Shown here: one piece after another, positions 29,861-41,241 of the stretch
Numbering within the stretch: the first letter of the stretch is position 1
Layout of the letters: each line of letters opens with the position of its first letter
From: Hemibagrus wyckioides
Lineage: Eukaryota > Chordata > Actinopteri > Siluriformes > Bagridae
Assembly (NCBI RefSeq): GCF_019097595.1
Contig: NC_080715.1
Span: 1,275,573-1,339,572 of the forward strand
DNA: 64,000 bases
Direction: 5' to 3'
Program-made: the position numbers and the translations under genes
The notes under the pieces: generated by a model
Databases searched by the model: none
What the model was told of the DNA's origin: nothing
The model's input: the letters and a program-made list of their open reading frames with translations, nothing else

Positions 29861-30329
29861 ATAGCAGTGTTCAGGGCTCAGGGCCATGTTCAGGACTCAG
29901 GGCCACTTAGGGGCAGGTCCTCCAGGCGAAAGAGGACCATCTCTGCGAGGTGGGCCAGAAAGGAATCCGAATGTCAGACAGCTAGGGTTTTCAAGGATGG
30001 CCCTTTAAGGCCATTTCCACTGCTGCCTACCCCGTCACCCTCGAGTGCTTCAGGGTTCAACCATTACCACCCATGTTCCTGCTCCTTATGTTTCACCACC
30101 TCCTGGGTTAGCTACTGCCAGCTTGCTGTTTCTGGGAACTAGGCAAGGTGAGAACAGCGAGAGGCTCTCTCAGACCACCTGGCTGCGTGGAAGCTTCTGT
30201 CATGTGTGTTGCAGTGGGTTTTGTCAGAAAAGACTACAGAATCAAGTTTGCCTCCCGTCCTCCTTCTTTCAGAGTGTGGTGCCCACTGTTGGTGGCACAG
30301 ACTGAACCTTGTTCCTCCAGGAGTAACTT

Positions 30330-30690
30330 CTCTCGCATCTGAGAAAGGGAACGTAGACAGTATTCCCCTCCCAGATCGAGCCTCCAGCTTTACATCTGGC
30401 ATTACTTGGTTCCCAAGAGAACAAGGGCTATGCTCAATTTTAGACCTGTCTGCTCTGAATTCTATGCTGAAATGCTTAAGGTCATTGTGTTGCAGATCAG
30501 GTCCCAGGACTGATTTGCAATGATAATCCTGAAGGGTGCCTATCTTCACATGGGCATCTTGCCAGAGCACAGGAGACTCCCCTGGTTTGCTTTCAGGGTG
30601 AAGTGTACTGGTGGCGGGTTCTCCCTTTTGGCCTAGTCTTATTGCTCTCCCTCAGTTCATGGAGGCTGCTCTGGCATAATGATAATAAGT
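30330..30690 (+). pseudogene. DIRS reverse transcriptase fragment
   Basis: The first part (to about 30523) reads FTSGITWFPREQG then CSILDLSALNSMLK, the family's entry into the palm. After a frame change, about 30520-30680 reads ILKGAYLHMGILPEHRR and LPWFAF, equivalent to the D-L-K-D-A-Y block with the catalytic Asp lost, ending in a degenerate RVLPFGL-like phrase. The polymerase Y-x-D-D region further on could not be read. Inactive. Confidence 0.65.
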
Positions 30691-31549
30691 CAGGGCATCC
30701 ACATACTCAATTATTAAGATGACTGGCTCATCTTGGCTCAGTGGAGCCCTGCTTGCCCACATGAGGTCCCTAGGCCCCAACCCAGTGTGTGCTTTCTCCC
30801 TCTCTGAGAACCACCTTCTGGGATTCAGCCACGATGCGGGCATGTCTGTCTCCCATTTGGGGGATTCCATCCTTTCTGCCATAAAGGACATCTAACTAGG
30901 CCATTGCCTCTCTGCCACCCAGGCTCAGAGGGTGCTCAGCTCATGACTGTAGTGGCCTAAGGTATTCCTTTGGGTCTGCTACACAAGACACTGTTTCAAC
31001 TCTGGCTCAGGAGCAGGGGTTTTCACCCTTGCAGACACCCTTTTCAGGGTCACAAGAGTTACATGTCACAAGCTTTATACCCTTGTTATGTGGGCAGATC
31101 CCGGTTTTTCACCTTGGGTCACACTCTTAGGGCATGTCATTGTCACAAGATTTTTTTGACAGACACCCCCCATTGGGTTTAGGAGTGCTCCTGTCTTTCT
31201 CCTGAAATTCTGGGGCTACCTTTGGAGGTCCCCTTTATCAATCATTAGGGCAGTCTGTGTTTTTGCCCTCTGGTCAGGTTGGTGCAAGAGATGTGGCCCT
31301 AGGTAGACACTAGATTTCTCTCACTGAGAGTGATTTACACTCCAGCACATACAGGAAACAGGCTTCGGGCTGAGGCCCAGGGAATGGCATTTCCACCCAT
31401 AGGTGGTGGAATGCTTATGGCAATCATTGGTGGGCGGAAGTGGTCCTTGAGAGATTCCCGTCAGGAGAAGCTTCCTCTCTCAGGTGTAGTGGGCAATTCT
31501 CCACCCCCGCCCTGAGATTTATAACCTCTTGGTCTGCTCTCAGACTCCA

Positions 31550-32240
31550 TTCTCCCTACTGAGGTTGTGGAGACTATTTTGAACTTTCACCTCTGGTGTA
31601 ATCAGTGTCATCAGGATCTAGTTCAGTGCCCTGTTACTACAGTGCTAGAGTTCCTGCAGATACCCCTTTTTGATGGCCTATCACCCTCCACATTGAGGTA
31701 TATGTGGCAGACATTGCTGCAAGTCACATGCCTGTTCTCTGGTATGTCACTTTTTGTGCAGTACCAAGAGGCTGAGGATTTTTTTGCAGACTGTGTCTCC
31801 CCTCTTGGGACCTCTAAGTGGTCCTGGAGGGGCTTCTCTAATCCCTATTTGAGTCAGTGGGCCTTTTTGCAGGCCCTCTGCCCTCCACCCCATGAGTTGG
31901 CAGAGCAGGAGAAACTGCACCTGCTCTGCCCAGTTTGGGTTCTTAGCACTTATGCTCATTGCTCGAGCACATGGTGTAAATCCTCTCCCTTTTCATCTGC
32001 TTTGGTAGCCGCAACAAAAGCAATCCAGTCTCCAAGCAACACCTTGTTCTTTGTAGTGGTAGCTACATCTCCTAGGCTGATTACAGCTCACTCCACTAGG
32101 TGTCTTACCTTGTCCAGCACCCTGGCTTCAGGATAATTGTGCTGCGGTGGGTTGGTGCTCTCAGGAGAACCCCTTTATCAGGTTCTTTAACCTGGACCTG
32201 GACCCCACTCCTGGGTCCTGGATCTTACAGGGCTAATAAT
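31550..32240 (+). pseudogene. DIRS tyrosine recombinase fragment
   Basis: The frame 31567-32136 contains CPVTTVLEFLQ near residue 20, GLSPSTLRYM, then FLQALCPPPHELAEQEKLHL and LLCPVWVL, the typical core of DIRS recombinases. AHSTR, with the conserved catalytic Arg, is at 32086-32100. After a frame change, CAAVGW (about 32139-32156) and I-R-F-F-N-L-D-L-D (from about 32177) follow. In the family a Tyr is normal in this last block and acts as nucleophile. Phe stands there in this copy (inference from memory of the family). Some 150 residues between the two halves are missing or scrambled. Confidence 0.75.
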
Positions 32241-32335
32241 GCTCTGCTCTGGCTCGTTTGTGCTCTTTCACCACCTCCAGGACAGACATCTCCCAGCGTG
32301 TGGTGGCGTTGGTATTGATGTTCCCATAGTGGTGT

Positions 32336-32474
32336 ATTTTTCCTCACTCATTTGGGATAAATATAAATTTTAAACTTTGTCATTTCTATTCAAAATTTTC
32401 ATATTACTGTAAAGCTCCTTTGAGATAACGTGTAATGTTAAAAGCGTTATAGAAATAAAATTGAATTGAATAAA
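32336..32474 (+). mobile_element. L2 3' tail fragment, plus strand
   Basis: The sequence CTGTAAAGCTCCTTTGAGAT followed by TTAAAAGCGTTATAGAAATA and AAATTGAATTGAAT is the 3' terminus of a fish L2 family, including its short A-TTGA tail repeat. It directly follows the DIRS remnant. It faces opposite to the large L2 at 34055-37575, which has the same tail type. Confidence 0.8.
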
Positions 32475-32979
32475 TCACAAATACATTTCAGTCTCTTGTG
32501 TGCACAGCTGTAGTGTGTTTTGCAGTGCTTTGGTTTCTCCTCATTATTTACATCATTATGGAAAGAGAACTTGATCCATTTGCATTGTTTGCCTCCTACA
32601 TGAGTGCAGCATGTCAGGACAGCAACAAAATTTAAATAAAGAAGCACACACACTTCTCATGTAAATGTGTGTGAATAAGATGCATAACATTTCAAAACAA
32701 CAGTAGCTGACAAGATCCAGGATCCAGAGATGGAGTGATAAAAGAGGAGAAGGTGAGCTTTTCTCACACTCATGAACTCCTGTAAAGGAACTCCTGTAAG
32801 AAAGATCTCTAAATCTTTCACACCATGTGGGTGAGGTGAGTGTCCTCAGCATACAGTTCTACAGAAACCTGTGAGGAAATGACCTCACCGACAAAACAGG
32901 CTCCGTTTTCTTTTTTTTATCACAGAACTGAAATTCAAAAAATTCTGACATTGTGTAAAAGTTTTGTTTGTTTGCTCAA

Positions 32980-33020
<41 letters not shown>

Positions 33021-33079
33021 CTCTCTCTCTCTGTCTCTCACTCTCTCTCTCTGTCTCTCTCTCTGTCTCTCTCTCTCTG

Positions 33080-33111
<32 letters not shown>

Positions 33112-34050
33112 TGTCTGTCTCTCTCTCTCTCTCTCTCTCGTTCATCTCATCATCTTTATCACTTGGAATTCTCCCCAGTTTTCACATCTATAACACACAG
33201 TGTGTATTGATAAACATCACACTTTTCAGAAATTACACAGACTCTAAGACACAGAGTGAGAAAGGAGTGTGATGGAGATGGAGTACGTTCTCTAATCCGT
33301 TTCTCAGCTCGGATTCGTCTGTCTCGATTCAGCGAGAGTGATTATGAGGAGCAGAGGAGCGAGTAATGAAGATGGGAAGTGGCTTTAACGCGATCGGCTG
33401 CTTTAAGGGATTCCACACTCTGGTGGTGAATGAAAGTGAACACTTCGAGCAGCTTTTCTGAGTGGAAACAAATTTTGAGTCTTTTATGATTCCTCCCTGA
33501 GAAAACAGCAGGATTATGATCTTCAGAATTAGTGTAATTGTGTCTTTATGATGATGCACATGACAGCAGTATGGAGATTAGTGCTGCTGTCCCTATAATC
33601 ACTAACACACAATTCTCTCTCAGGTGGTGTAAATACAGTGGATGTCTCCTGACTCTCAGCACACAGGAGAAAGGACAAACAAACAGACGAGGTGCGTCAG
33701 AGAGCAGGTGTAATCATGCCGTTATTTATCACCAACAGCGCTGAATAAACATGGAGCTGAGGTTTAGACTGCAATCAGGTTTGTGATTAAAGTTGGTACA
33801 GTGTCTGTAATTATGCTGATTCTGAGAAACAGAAAATTAAATCCAGGAGGCAATCAAGAGAAGCGTTCAGGTCGAAGTACAACGAGACTGAAATAATGGG
33901 TTTCTTGTACACAGCGTGAGCTAAATGTCACATCGCAGCTCAGACTTAAGACTTTAAAATAAAATCGTCTGTGTCCACACACGCGCTGTGGTTTCATGAC
34001 CTCGATTAAAAACAAATAAAAGCTGAAATAAAAGGATGTGCTGGATTGAG
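32475..34050. other. intergenic, no gene seen; CT microsatellite
   Basis: No convincing coding frame. A (CT)n tract with GTCTCT variants lies at 32983-33139. Frames reading S-L-S-L-S come from it. The stretch 33290-33480 is of good complexity but shows no gene signature. Confidence 0.55.
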
Positions 34051-34157
34051 TTACTGTCAATTCAACTCAATTTTATTTGTATAGCGCTTTTAACAAAGAG
34101 CATTGTCTCAAAGCAGCTTTACATGAGAAACGACATAAGAAAACAACAAACATATAA

Positions 34158-34188
<31 letters not shown>

Positions 34189-34611
34189 GTCCTAGATGTT
34201 ATCCCAAGTGAGCAAGCCTGAGGTGACTGAGGCGACTGTGGCAAGGAAAAACTCCCTTAGATGGTAAGAGGAAGAAACCTTGAGAGGAACCAGACTCAAA
34301 AGGGAACCCATCCTCATTTGGGTGACAGTTGTGTGATGCAGATACAGCATGTGTATAGTGTTATGTAAATCAATAAGGAGGTTGTTGTCCACAGCGCTGC
34401 TTGAATATCCCAATCCTCACAAGCAGAACCCGGCTGGAGCTGGTCCATCTCCGGATGCCACTGGAGCCGGCACAGTCTCTGTATGCCTCGGGATGGGTAG
34501 AAGAAGGGAAACAATGGAACAGCATTAGCGTAGCTGCTGTTCATAATATTAGCAGTACTATCTGAATGTGCATTTAATCAGATGTACTGGAGCACAAGGT
34601 TATGGGATGTG

Positions 34612-36413
34612 TTAGATGTATGCCAGGATAAAGAGATAAGTCTTTAGTCTACATTTAAACTGGGAGACTGTGTCTGAGCCCCGAACACTGTCAGGAAGAC
34701 TATTCCAAAGTTTTGGAGCTAAATACAAAAACACTCTACCCCCTTTTGTGGACTTTAATATTCTGGGAACTACTAGAAGTCCGGAATTTTGTGATCTTAA
34801 AGAGCGTGGTGGATTGTAACGTGTTAGAAGACTGGAGAGATAGGTGGGAGCTAAACCAATTAGAGTCTTGTACGTGAGTAGAGCTAATTTATAGTCAATT
34901 CTAAACTTCACAGGTAGCCAGTGCAGGGATGATAATATTGGGGTTATATGATCATATTTTCTTGATCTGGTAAGAACTCTGGCAGCTGCATTCTGGACTC
35001 ACTGTAGCTTGTTTATTGAAGATGCAGGACAAACACCTAGTAATGCATTACAGTAGTCCAGTCTGGAGGTCAGGAATACATGAACTAGCTTTTCTGCATC
35101 AGATACAGATAAAATGTTCCTAAGCTTGGCAATATTTCTAAAATGGAAGAAGGCTGTTTTTGTGATATTGGAAATATGATTTTCAAAGGATAAGTTGCTG
35201 TCTAATATTACACCCAGGTCTTTCACTGTTGAGCTAGTAGTAACAGTACATCCTTCTAGATGCAAGCTGAATTGCGAGAGCTTCTGTGTACTGGTTTTTG
35301 GGCCAATAAGTAATGTCTCTGTCTTGTCAGAATTTAATAATAGGAAATTATCAGTCATCCAATCTTTAATATCTTTAACACACTCAGTTAGTCTAGACAA
35401 ATTAGATATTTCATCTGGTTTTGATGAGAGATATAACTGGGTATCATCAGCATAACAATGGAAACTAATCCCATGCCTTCTAATGATGTTACCCAATGGA
35501 AGCATGTATACTGAGAAAAGCAGAGGTCCTAAAACTGACCCTTGTGGGACCCCGTATTTCACTGGCACTATACTGGACAGTTCTATATTTAAATCTACAA
35601 AATGGTATGGATCAGGCAGATAGGATCTAATCCATTTTAATGCCTGTCCCTGCATACCTGTGTGATTTTGTAAGCGATCTATGAGGATATTATGATCTAT
35701 AGTGTGGAATGCAGCACTAAGATCAAGCAGGACTAAAATGGAGATGCAGCCTTGGTCCGAAGCTAAAAGCAAGTCATTAGTGATTTTAACTAGTGCAGTT
35801 TCTGTGCTATGATGGGGCCTGAAACCTGACTGAAATTTTTCAAGGATATTGTTTTCCTGTAGGAAGGAGCATAATTGAGCTGACACCACTTTTTCTAGTA
35901 TTTTTGATATAAACGGAAGGTTTGAAATCGGTCTGTAATTTGATATTTCATCAGGGTCTAGTTTCGGTTTCTTAAGAAGAGGCTTAATAACTGCTAACTT
36001 AAGAGATTTTGGGACATAACCTAGAAATAACGAGGAGTTAATAATATTAAGAAGAGGCTCTCCAGCTGCATGTATCACTTCTTTCAGCAATCTATTTGGA
36101 ATTGGATCTAACAAACACGTTGTTGGTTTAGCCGTGGTGATAAGTTTAACTAGCTCTTCCTGCCCTATGCTGGTAAAGCATTGTAGCTTTAAGTGTGGAG
36201 CTGTAGGCTGGTCTGGATCACCAGATGCCGTCAGTGGTTGAACATCCAATATTTTGTTCCTGATACTATCAATTTTTTTAGTGAAGAAATTCATAAAGTC
36301 CTCACTACTAAAGTATGCTGAAATACTCTCTCCAGGAATCTGATGTTTTGTTAGTCTAGCCACTGTACTGAATAAAAATCTGGGATTGTTCTGGTTTATT
36401 TCAATCAGATGGC
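34612..36413 (-). pseudogene. L2 reverse transcriptase, interrupted by one in-frame TGA
   Basis: The frame runs from just after a TGA at about 36414 to the natural end at 34612. Counting from 36363, blocks are DPIPNRLLK (residues 86-94), [10 protein letters not shown] (142-151), [14 protein letters not shown] (177-190), LDLSAAF (213-219), [10 protein letters not shown] (271-280) and YADD (304-307, near 35443-35454). A TGA at 34996-34998 interrupts the C-terminal region, which then continues in the same frame to [17 protein letters not shown] has His where Asp is usual in this family. The domain would copy the element RNA at the nicked target. Not functional as it stands. Confidence 0.9.
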
Positions 36414-36688
36414 TTCAAACTTCTAATTTGGTTTTTCTCCACTTTGGCTCGAGGTTACGGGTTGCTCTCTTGAGGGCGTGAGTATGACTATTGTACCATG
36501 GTGACGGTGTTTTATCTCTGACCTTTTTTAGTCGGATGGGGGCAACAGTGTCTAGTGTGCTGGTAAAAATATTGCCTATGCTGTTAGTTACTTCATCTAG
36601 TGCATCTGCATTTCGGGGTCTAGTAAGAAGTTGAGACAGATCTGGCAGATTGCTTGTAAATCTGTCTTTAGTGGTCGGAGTTATAGTT

Positions 36689-37504
36689 CTACCAAAGTTT
36701 ATAACGTGGAGAGACGTGTCTAATATGTTCTACAGGTAGAGCGTACACTAAGAGGTGATGGTCTGTGATGTCATCGCTTTGAGGTAGAACAGTTATATCA
36801 GTAACATCAGTCCCATGTGATATAACTAAGTCTAGTGTATGATTAAAATGATGAGTTGGTCTATTAATGTTTTGTTTAACCCCAAAGGAATTTAGTAAAT
36901 CTATAAATGCGAGCCCTAACGCATCGTTAGCATCGTCTACATGAATGTTAAAGTCTCCTACAATTAACACTTTGTCAAAACTGATCAAAAGATCTGAGAG
37001 TAAATGTGAAAACTCATTAAGAAAATCACCGTAGGGCCCCGGGGGTCTGTACACGGTGGCCAGAGCAAGAGATAGGAGGGATTTTTTATGCCTGTCTGAG
37101 AGTGCAACATTAAGGACAAGCACTTCAAATGAGTTAAACCTGGGTCCTGTTTTCTGAGTAACGGTAAGAGAATTATTATAGATGGTTCCAACACCACCAC
37201 CACGACCTGTCTGACGGGGCTCATGTTTATAGGAATATCCTGATGGAGTAGACTCATTCAGACCAATGTATTCATTTGGTCTAAGCCAGGTTTCAGTAAG
37301 ACAGAGTGCGTCGAAACTATAATCTGAGATCATTTCATTAATAATAAGTGCTTTCGGTGCAAGAGATCTAATGTTCAGAAGCCCAAACTTAAGAAATTGT
37401 TTTTCTTTACCTATTTGGTCTTTTTCAGGATTAATTGTGATAAGATTATTTCGAGAGTTATTAATAAATTTATCTTTTAATCTCACTAATCGGGGAACAG
37501 ACAC
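36689..37504 (-). pseudogene. L2 endonuclease domain
   Basis: About 270 codons. Visible motifs are LKFGLLNIRSL at the start, LTETWL (the catalytic Glu region), RGGGVGTIY, VYRPPG, VGDFNIHVDD and S-D-D-I-T-D-H-H-L near the end, all in the order of APE-type LINE endonucleases. The domain nicks target DNA during insertion. The frame is lost just after the domain (near 36700) by a one-base shift. The next stretch continues in another frame up to the stop at about 36414. Confidence 0.88.
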
Positions 37505-37607
37505 AGTTTCTATAGGACGAGCTGTGTGTGAACTTGTATTAGTCTGGCGAGTTGAACAGTAGCTATTCTAATTGTGATCTGAGGAATGACTTACCAGTCA
37601 GATGGTG

Positions 37608-37651
37608 CGCAGTGTCCTGCAGTGTCCTGCAGTGTCCTGCAGTGTCCTGCT
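37608..37651. repeat. 10-bp tandem repeat, AGTGTCCTGC x4
   Basis: AGTGTCCTGC occurs four times in a row between the L2 5' end and the hAT remnant. Confidence 0.9.
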
Positions 37652-37792
37652 GAATGAAAGTCAGGGTGTTGAATTAAATAGAATTTCTGGTGATTATTAT
37701 GACCACAGTGGTGTAGATGCTACCGGAAAACCCATCACAATGCTACTCGAGGACAAATCAGATTTTACTGATCTGAATGTGGAGCTCGGAAG

Positions 37793-38345
37793 CAGTGGCG
37801 GCCGGTCAATAGGAAGCGCCGGACAAACGAGTGTGTGTATGTGTGTATATATAGAGAGCCTGAGCTGATTGGCTTGTTTCAAATTTTCCTTGGCACTCTG
37901 CTCCCTGGACCCACCCACTTTTGTTGTTAGCAAATCAATTTTGTTTTTATATTATTTGGCCTCATGTGATTAGACCATTCTCAATGAGACTCATTAGCAC
38001 TCAGCAAATGGTCAGTTAACGGACAGGTACTGATTAATGTGGAATCTCGAGAGGAAAGAAAATTTGGTTCTATCTTTCCCAAAATACCCTTTCACAAGGC
38101 GTTCGGAGGAAGAAAAGGAAAGAATGAAGGAGCTTGGAGCAGATCGACCCAATCTGCAAATTCAGCAGCAGTCACATGATGGGGGTGGAGCGTCCACTCG
38201 GGGCTTTTCCAGCACTTCTTATTGAATGCATTGTTCATGATGTCAATGGAAAAGAGACTGGTCACTGAGATGACTGACTTTAACCAGAGTCTCACTGAGA
38301 AATTTGCAAGCCAGAAAGAAAGGAGGCCTTTGATTAGGCAACTTT
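37793..38345 (+). mobile_element. hAT element, internally deleted (TTF zinc-finger type)
   Basis: CAGTGGCGGCCGGTCAAT at 37793 resembles the end of fish hAT elements of the ZMYM/TTF transposase type. The frame 38037-38225 has a PFTRR-EEKERMKELG stretch, then NLQIQQQSHDGG and TRGFSSTSY, matching the N-terminal TTF zinc-finger region. Directly after, 38229-38330 in another frame has MSMEKRLVTEMTDFN and FASQKERR, matching the transposase C-terminus. The central catalytic part is gone. The right terminal repeat was not found because a TG array starts at 38349. Family matches are from memory. Confidence 0.65.
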
Positions 38346-38348
38346 CCA

Positions 38349-38953
38349 GTGTGCGTGTGTGTGTGTGTGTGTGTTTTGTTTGTGTGTGTGTGTGTGTTTT
38401 GTTTGTTTGTGTGTGTGTGTGTTTTGTTTGTTTGTGTGTGTGTGTGTTTTGTTTGTTTGTGTGTGTGTGTGTGTGTTTTGTTTCTTTGTTTGTGTGTGTG
38501 TGTGTTTTGTTTGTTTGTGTGTGTGTGTGTGTTTTGTTTGTTTGTGTGTGTGTGTGTGTGTGTTTTGTTTCTTTGTTTGTGTGTGTGTTTTGTTTGTGTG
38601 TGTGTGTGTTTTGTTTGTTTGTGTGTGTGTGTGTTTTGTTTGTTTGTGTGTGTGTGTGTGTGTGTGTTTTGTTTGTTTGTGTGTGTGTTTTGTTTCTTTG
38701 TTTGTGTGTGTGTTTTGTTTGTTTGTGTGTGTGTGTGTTTTGTTTCTTTGTTTGTGTGTGTGTGTGTGTGTTTTGTTTCTTTGTGTGTGTGTGTGTGTGT
38801 TTTGTTTGTTTGTGTGTGTGTGTGTTTTGTTTCTTTGTTTGTGTGTGTGTGTGTTTTGTTTGTTTGTGTGTGTGTGTGTGTGTGTGTGTTTTGTTTCTTT
38901 GTTTGTGTGTGTGTGTGTTTTGTTTCTTTGTTTGTGTGTGTGTGTGTTTTGTT

Positions 38954-38995
<42 letters not shown>

Positions 38996-39368
38996 GTTTC
39001 TTTGTGTGTATGTGTGTGTGTCTGTTTTGTTTCTTTGTTTGTGTGTGTGTGTGTGTTTTGTTTGTTTGTGTGTGTGTGTGTGTGTGTGTGTTTTGTTTCT
39101 TTGTGTGTATGTGTGTGTGTGTGTTTTGTTTCTTTGTGTGTGTGTGTGTGTGTCTGTTTTGTTTCTTTGTTTGTGTGTGTGTGTTTTGTTTGTTTGTGTG
39201 TGTGTGTGTGTGTTTTGTTTGTTTGTGTGTGTGTGTGTGTGTGTGTTTTGTTTCTTTGTGTGTATGTGTGTGTGTGTGTTTTGTTTCTTTGTTTGTGTGT
39301 GTGTGTGTTTTGTTTGTGTGTGTGTGTGTGTCTGTTTTGCTTCTTTGTTTGTGTGTGTGTGTGTGTTC
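38349..39368. repeat. TG/TTTTGTTTGTTTG compound repeat (1.0 kb)
   Basis: Alternating (TG)n runs and TTTTGTTTGTTTG or TTTTGTTTCTTTG spacers give units of about 24-45 bp. Frames open on both strands (C-V-C-V-F, T-H-T-N-K) are repeat artefacts. The array begins directly at the 3' side of the hAT remnant. Confidence 0.95.
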
Positions 39369-40289
39369 ATTCTGATAATAATCCCACACTGAAGTCACCT
39401 TCACTGATCATACTACATTTATTGCATGTTTTAACAGTTGATTTGGGATATGCAGAAGTTTTCCACATGATAACAGATGCTTATTTTGGAAAATAAAAGA
39501 CTCTCAGCATTAAAGATTTTTTTTTCAATCACCTTTATAAATAAATTCTGAGTAAATGCTAAGATTAAGATCCTAAATTAAGGGCTTTGACTAGGTTCTG
39601 AACACAACCTCTGACTTTTACAGCAGATCTATATAACACATATTCCATAAAAAACATTCTTAAAGACAAACAAGACAAATGTGCTTGCTAGTGTGAAAGA
39701 ACCTGAATTTTATTACCCTACATTATCATGTAAATGTTCAAACAGCAGCCTCCGACAGACATCTGGGGTTTTTTAAATGCTTAGCAAACAATCAGCCCTT
39801 TTGGTTAATTAGCACTTTAATTTCTCATCCCCAAAGTCCTCATTAAAATCATCTGAACCAGTTTCAGAGCGCTATCTGGCTGCAATCCAATCACACTGGC
39901 AAACAAGCTCCATGATAAATCATCTCTCAGCTCCCAGTGTCTCTCCCTCTGTCTCCGGCTCGGGGTTGGTGATGGAGAGCAGTTTCTTTACTTACTATTA
40001 AACAGAAATAATACCACACACACCTAATCACTGGACTGAGCAGTGAACAGTTTAACTGCAGATCTTTTTAAACCTGCATGAAATCTCAGAGGTTCTCAGC
40101 GATGAAGGAGTTTAGCTGCTGCGTTTTTTCTGTCTGTTGAAGTCAAATGTCACACAGCCTCATGAATTCATACAGAGATTACATCAGAATTACAGACGTC
40201 CCTCTACTTTACTTTCTACTTACACACTAACACACACATTCTATATAAATTACATTCACATTTACACTAGAGCTTTATTCTAGACATAG
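39369..40289. other. intergenic; candidate conserved noncoding element 39720-39960
   Basis: No gene is seen. The stretch 39720-39960 is rich in homeodomain-type TAATTAG and AT-rich motifs with balanced complexity (TTGGTTAATTAGCACTTTAA; TCATTAAAATCATCTGAACC), the texture of vertebrate noncoding enhancers. This is only an impression. Confidence 0.35.
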
Positions 40290-40926
40290 ATTTATAATCC
40301 CACTCTCTGTGTATAATGATTTATAATCCCACTCTCAGTGTTTATAATGATTTATAATCCCACTCTCAGTGTTTATAATGATTTATAATCCCACTCTCAG
40401 TGTTTATAATGATTTATAATCCCACTCTCAGTGTTTATAATGATTTATAATCCCACTCTCAGTGTTTATAATGATTTATAATCCCACTCTCTGTGTTTAT
40501 AATGATTTATAATCCCACTCTCAGTGTTTATAATGATTTATAATCCCACTCTCTGTGTTTATAATGATTTATAATCCCACTCTCTGTGTTTATAATGATT
40601 TATAATCCCACTCTCAGTGTTTATAATGATTTATAATCCCACTCTCAGTGAATATAATGATTTATAATCCCACTCTCTGTGTTTATAATGATTTATAATC
40701 CCACTCTCTGTGTTTATAATGATTTATAATCCCACTCTCTGTGTTTATAATGATTTATAATCCCACTCTCTGTGTTTATAATGATTTATAATCCCACTCT
40801 CAGTGTTTATAATGATTTATAATCCCACTCTCAGTGAATATAATGATTTATAATCCCACTCTCTGTGTTTATAATGATTTATAATCCCACTCTCTGTGTA
40901 TATAATGATTTATATTCCCATTCTCT
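40290..40926. repeat. 31-bp minisatellite, about 21 copies, L2-derived
   Basis: The unit reads TGATTTATAATCCCACTCTC followed by A/T-GTGTTTATAA, with a period of 31 bp. I count 21 copies. Internal variants are CAGTG versus CTGTG and GTTTATAA versus GAATATAA. The reverse complement equals the unit at 28620-28755 and the phrase inside the L2 tail at 27077-27096. There are no unique spacers, so it is not CRISPR-like. Confidence 0.95.
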
Positions 40927-40930
40927 GTTG

Positions 40931-40980
40931 TGAGAGAGAGAGAGAGAGAGAGAGCAAGAGAGAGAGAGAGAGAGAGAGAG
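40931..40980. repeat. (GA)n microsatellite
   Basis: An almost pure GA tract of 50 bp interrupted by one CA. Confidence 0.95.
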
Positions 40981-41204
40981 TTGACTTGAAGTTTATAAAA
41001 GTCCAGCAGCAGTTTTTGGTCCTTGCTTTCCTAGTCTTTGAATATCAGAACAATATTAAACATTCATACATAACTCATAAGGTGTGTGTGTGTGTGTGTG
41101 TGTGTGACATATGGCGCATGCTGTAGGTGTCTGAAATATTAAAGTGTTGTGTCAGCAAGGGCAAGCGCACAGCAGGTGAACCGATCAACTGGGCCGAGAG
41201 GCAG

Positions 41205-41241
<37 letters not shown>

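Larger units (their letters stand above)
29860..32335 (+). mobile_element. DIRS-like retrotransposon remnant
   Basis: The plus strand shows a broken reverse transcriptase (SILDLSALNSMLK; then A-Y-L-H-M-G-I-L-P-E-H-R-R) followed about 1 kb later by a tyrosine recombinase with HLLCPV, AHSTR and CAAVGW-like blocks. A reverse transcriptase followed by a tyrosine recombinase, rather than an integrase, defines the DIRS order of retroelements. Frames are interrupted by many stops. The 5' limit is uncertain. The 3' limit is near GTTCCCATAGTGG at 32318-32330. Dead copy. Confidence 0.75.
34055..37575 (-). mobile_element. L2-clade LINE, nearly complete coding region, broken
   Basis: The minus strand gives an APE endonuclease (36689-37504), a linker, a reverse transcriptase (to 34612) and the L2 3' untranslated region ending in the AATTGAATTG-type tail at about 34060. 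In-frame stops lie at 34996-34998 and about 36412-36414, and a one-base frame shift lies near 36700. Otherwise the coding text is well preserved, so the copy is fairly young. The 5' end stops near 37575, short of a complete leader. A (GACA)n microsatellite has grown inside the tail at 34157-34189. Confidence 0.92.

Noticed and set aside
30139..30570. 143-codon minus-strand frame
   Set aside because: It is the antisense of the DIRS reverse transcriptase remnant, which explains the sequence on the plus strand.
38222..39496. 424-codon frame with C-V-C-V-F text, and T-H-T-N-K frames on the other strand
   Set aside because: TG/TTTTG tandem array. Only the first 35 codons belong to the hAT remnant.
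40290..40926. CRISPR-like regular 31-bp repeats
   Set aside because: The repeats are directly tandem with no unique spacers, the setting is a vertebrate genome, and the unit derives from an L2 tail.
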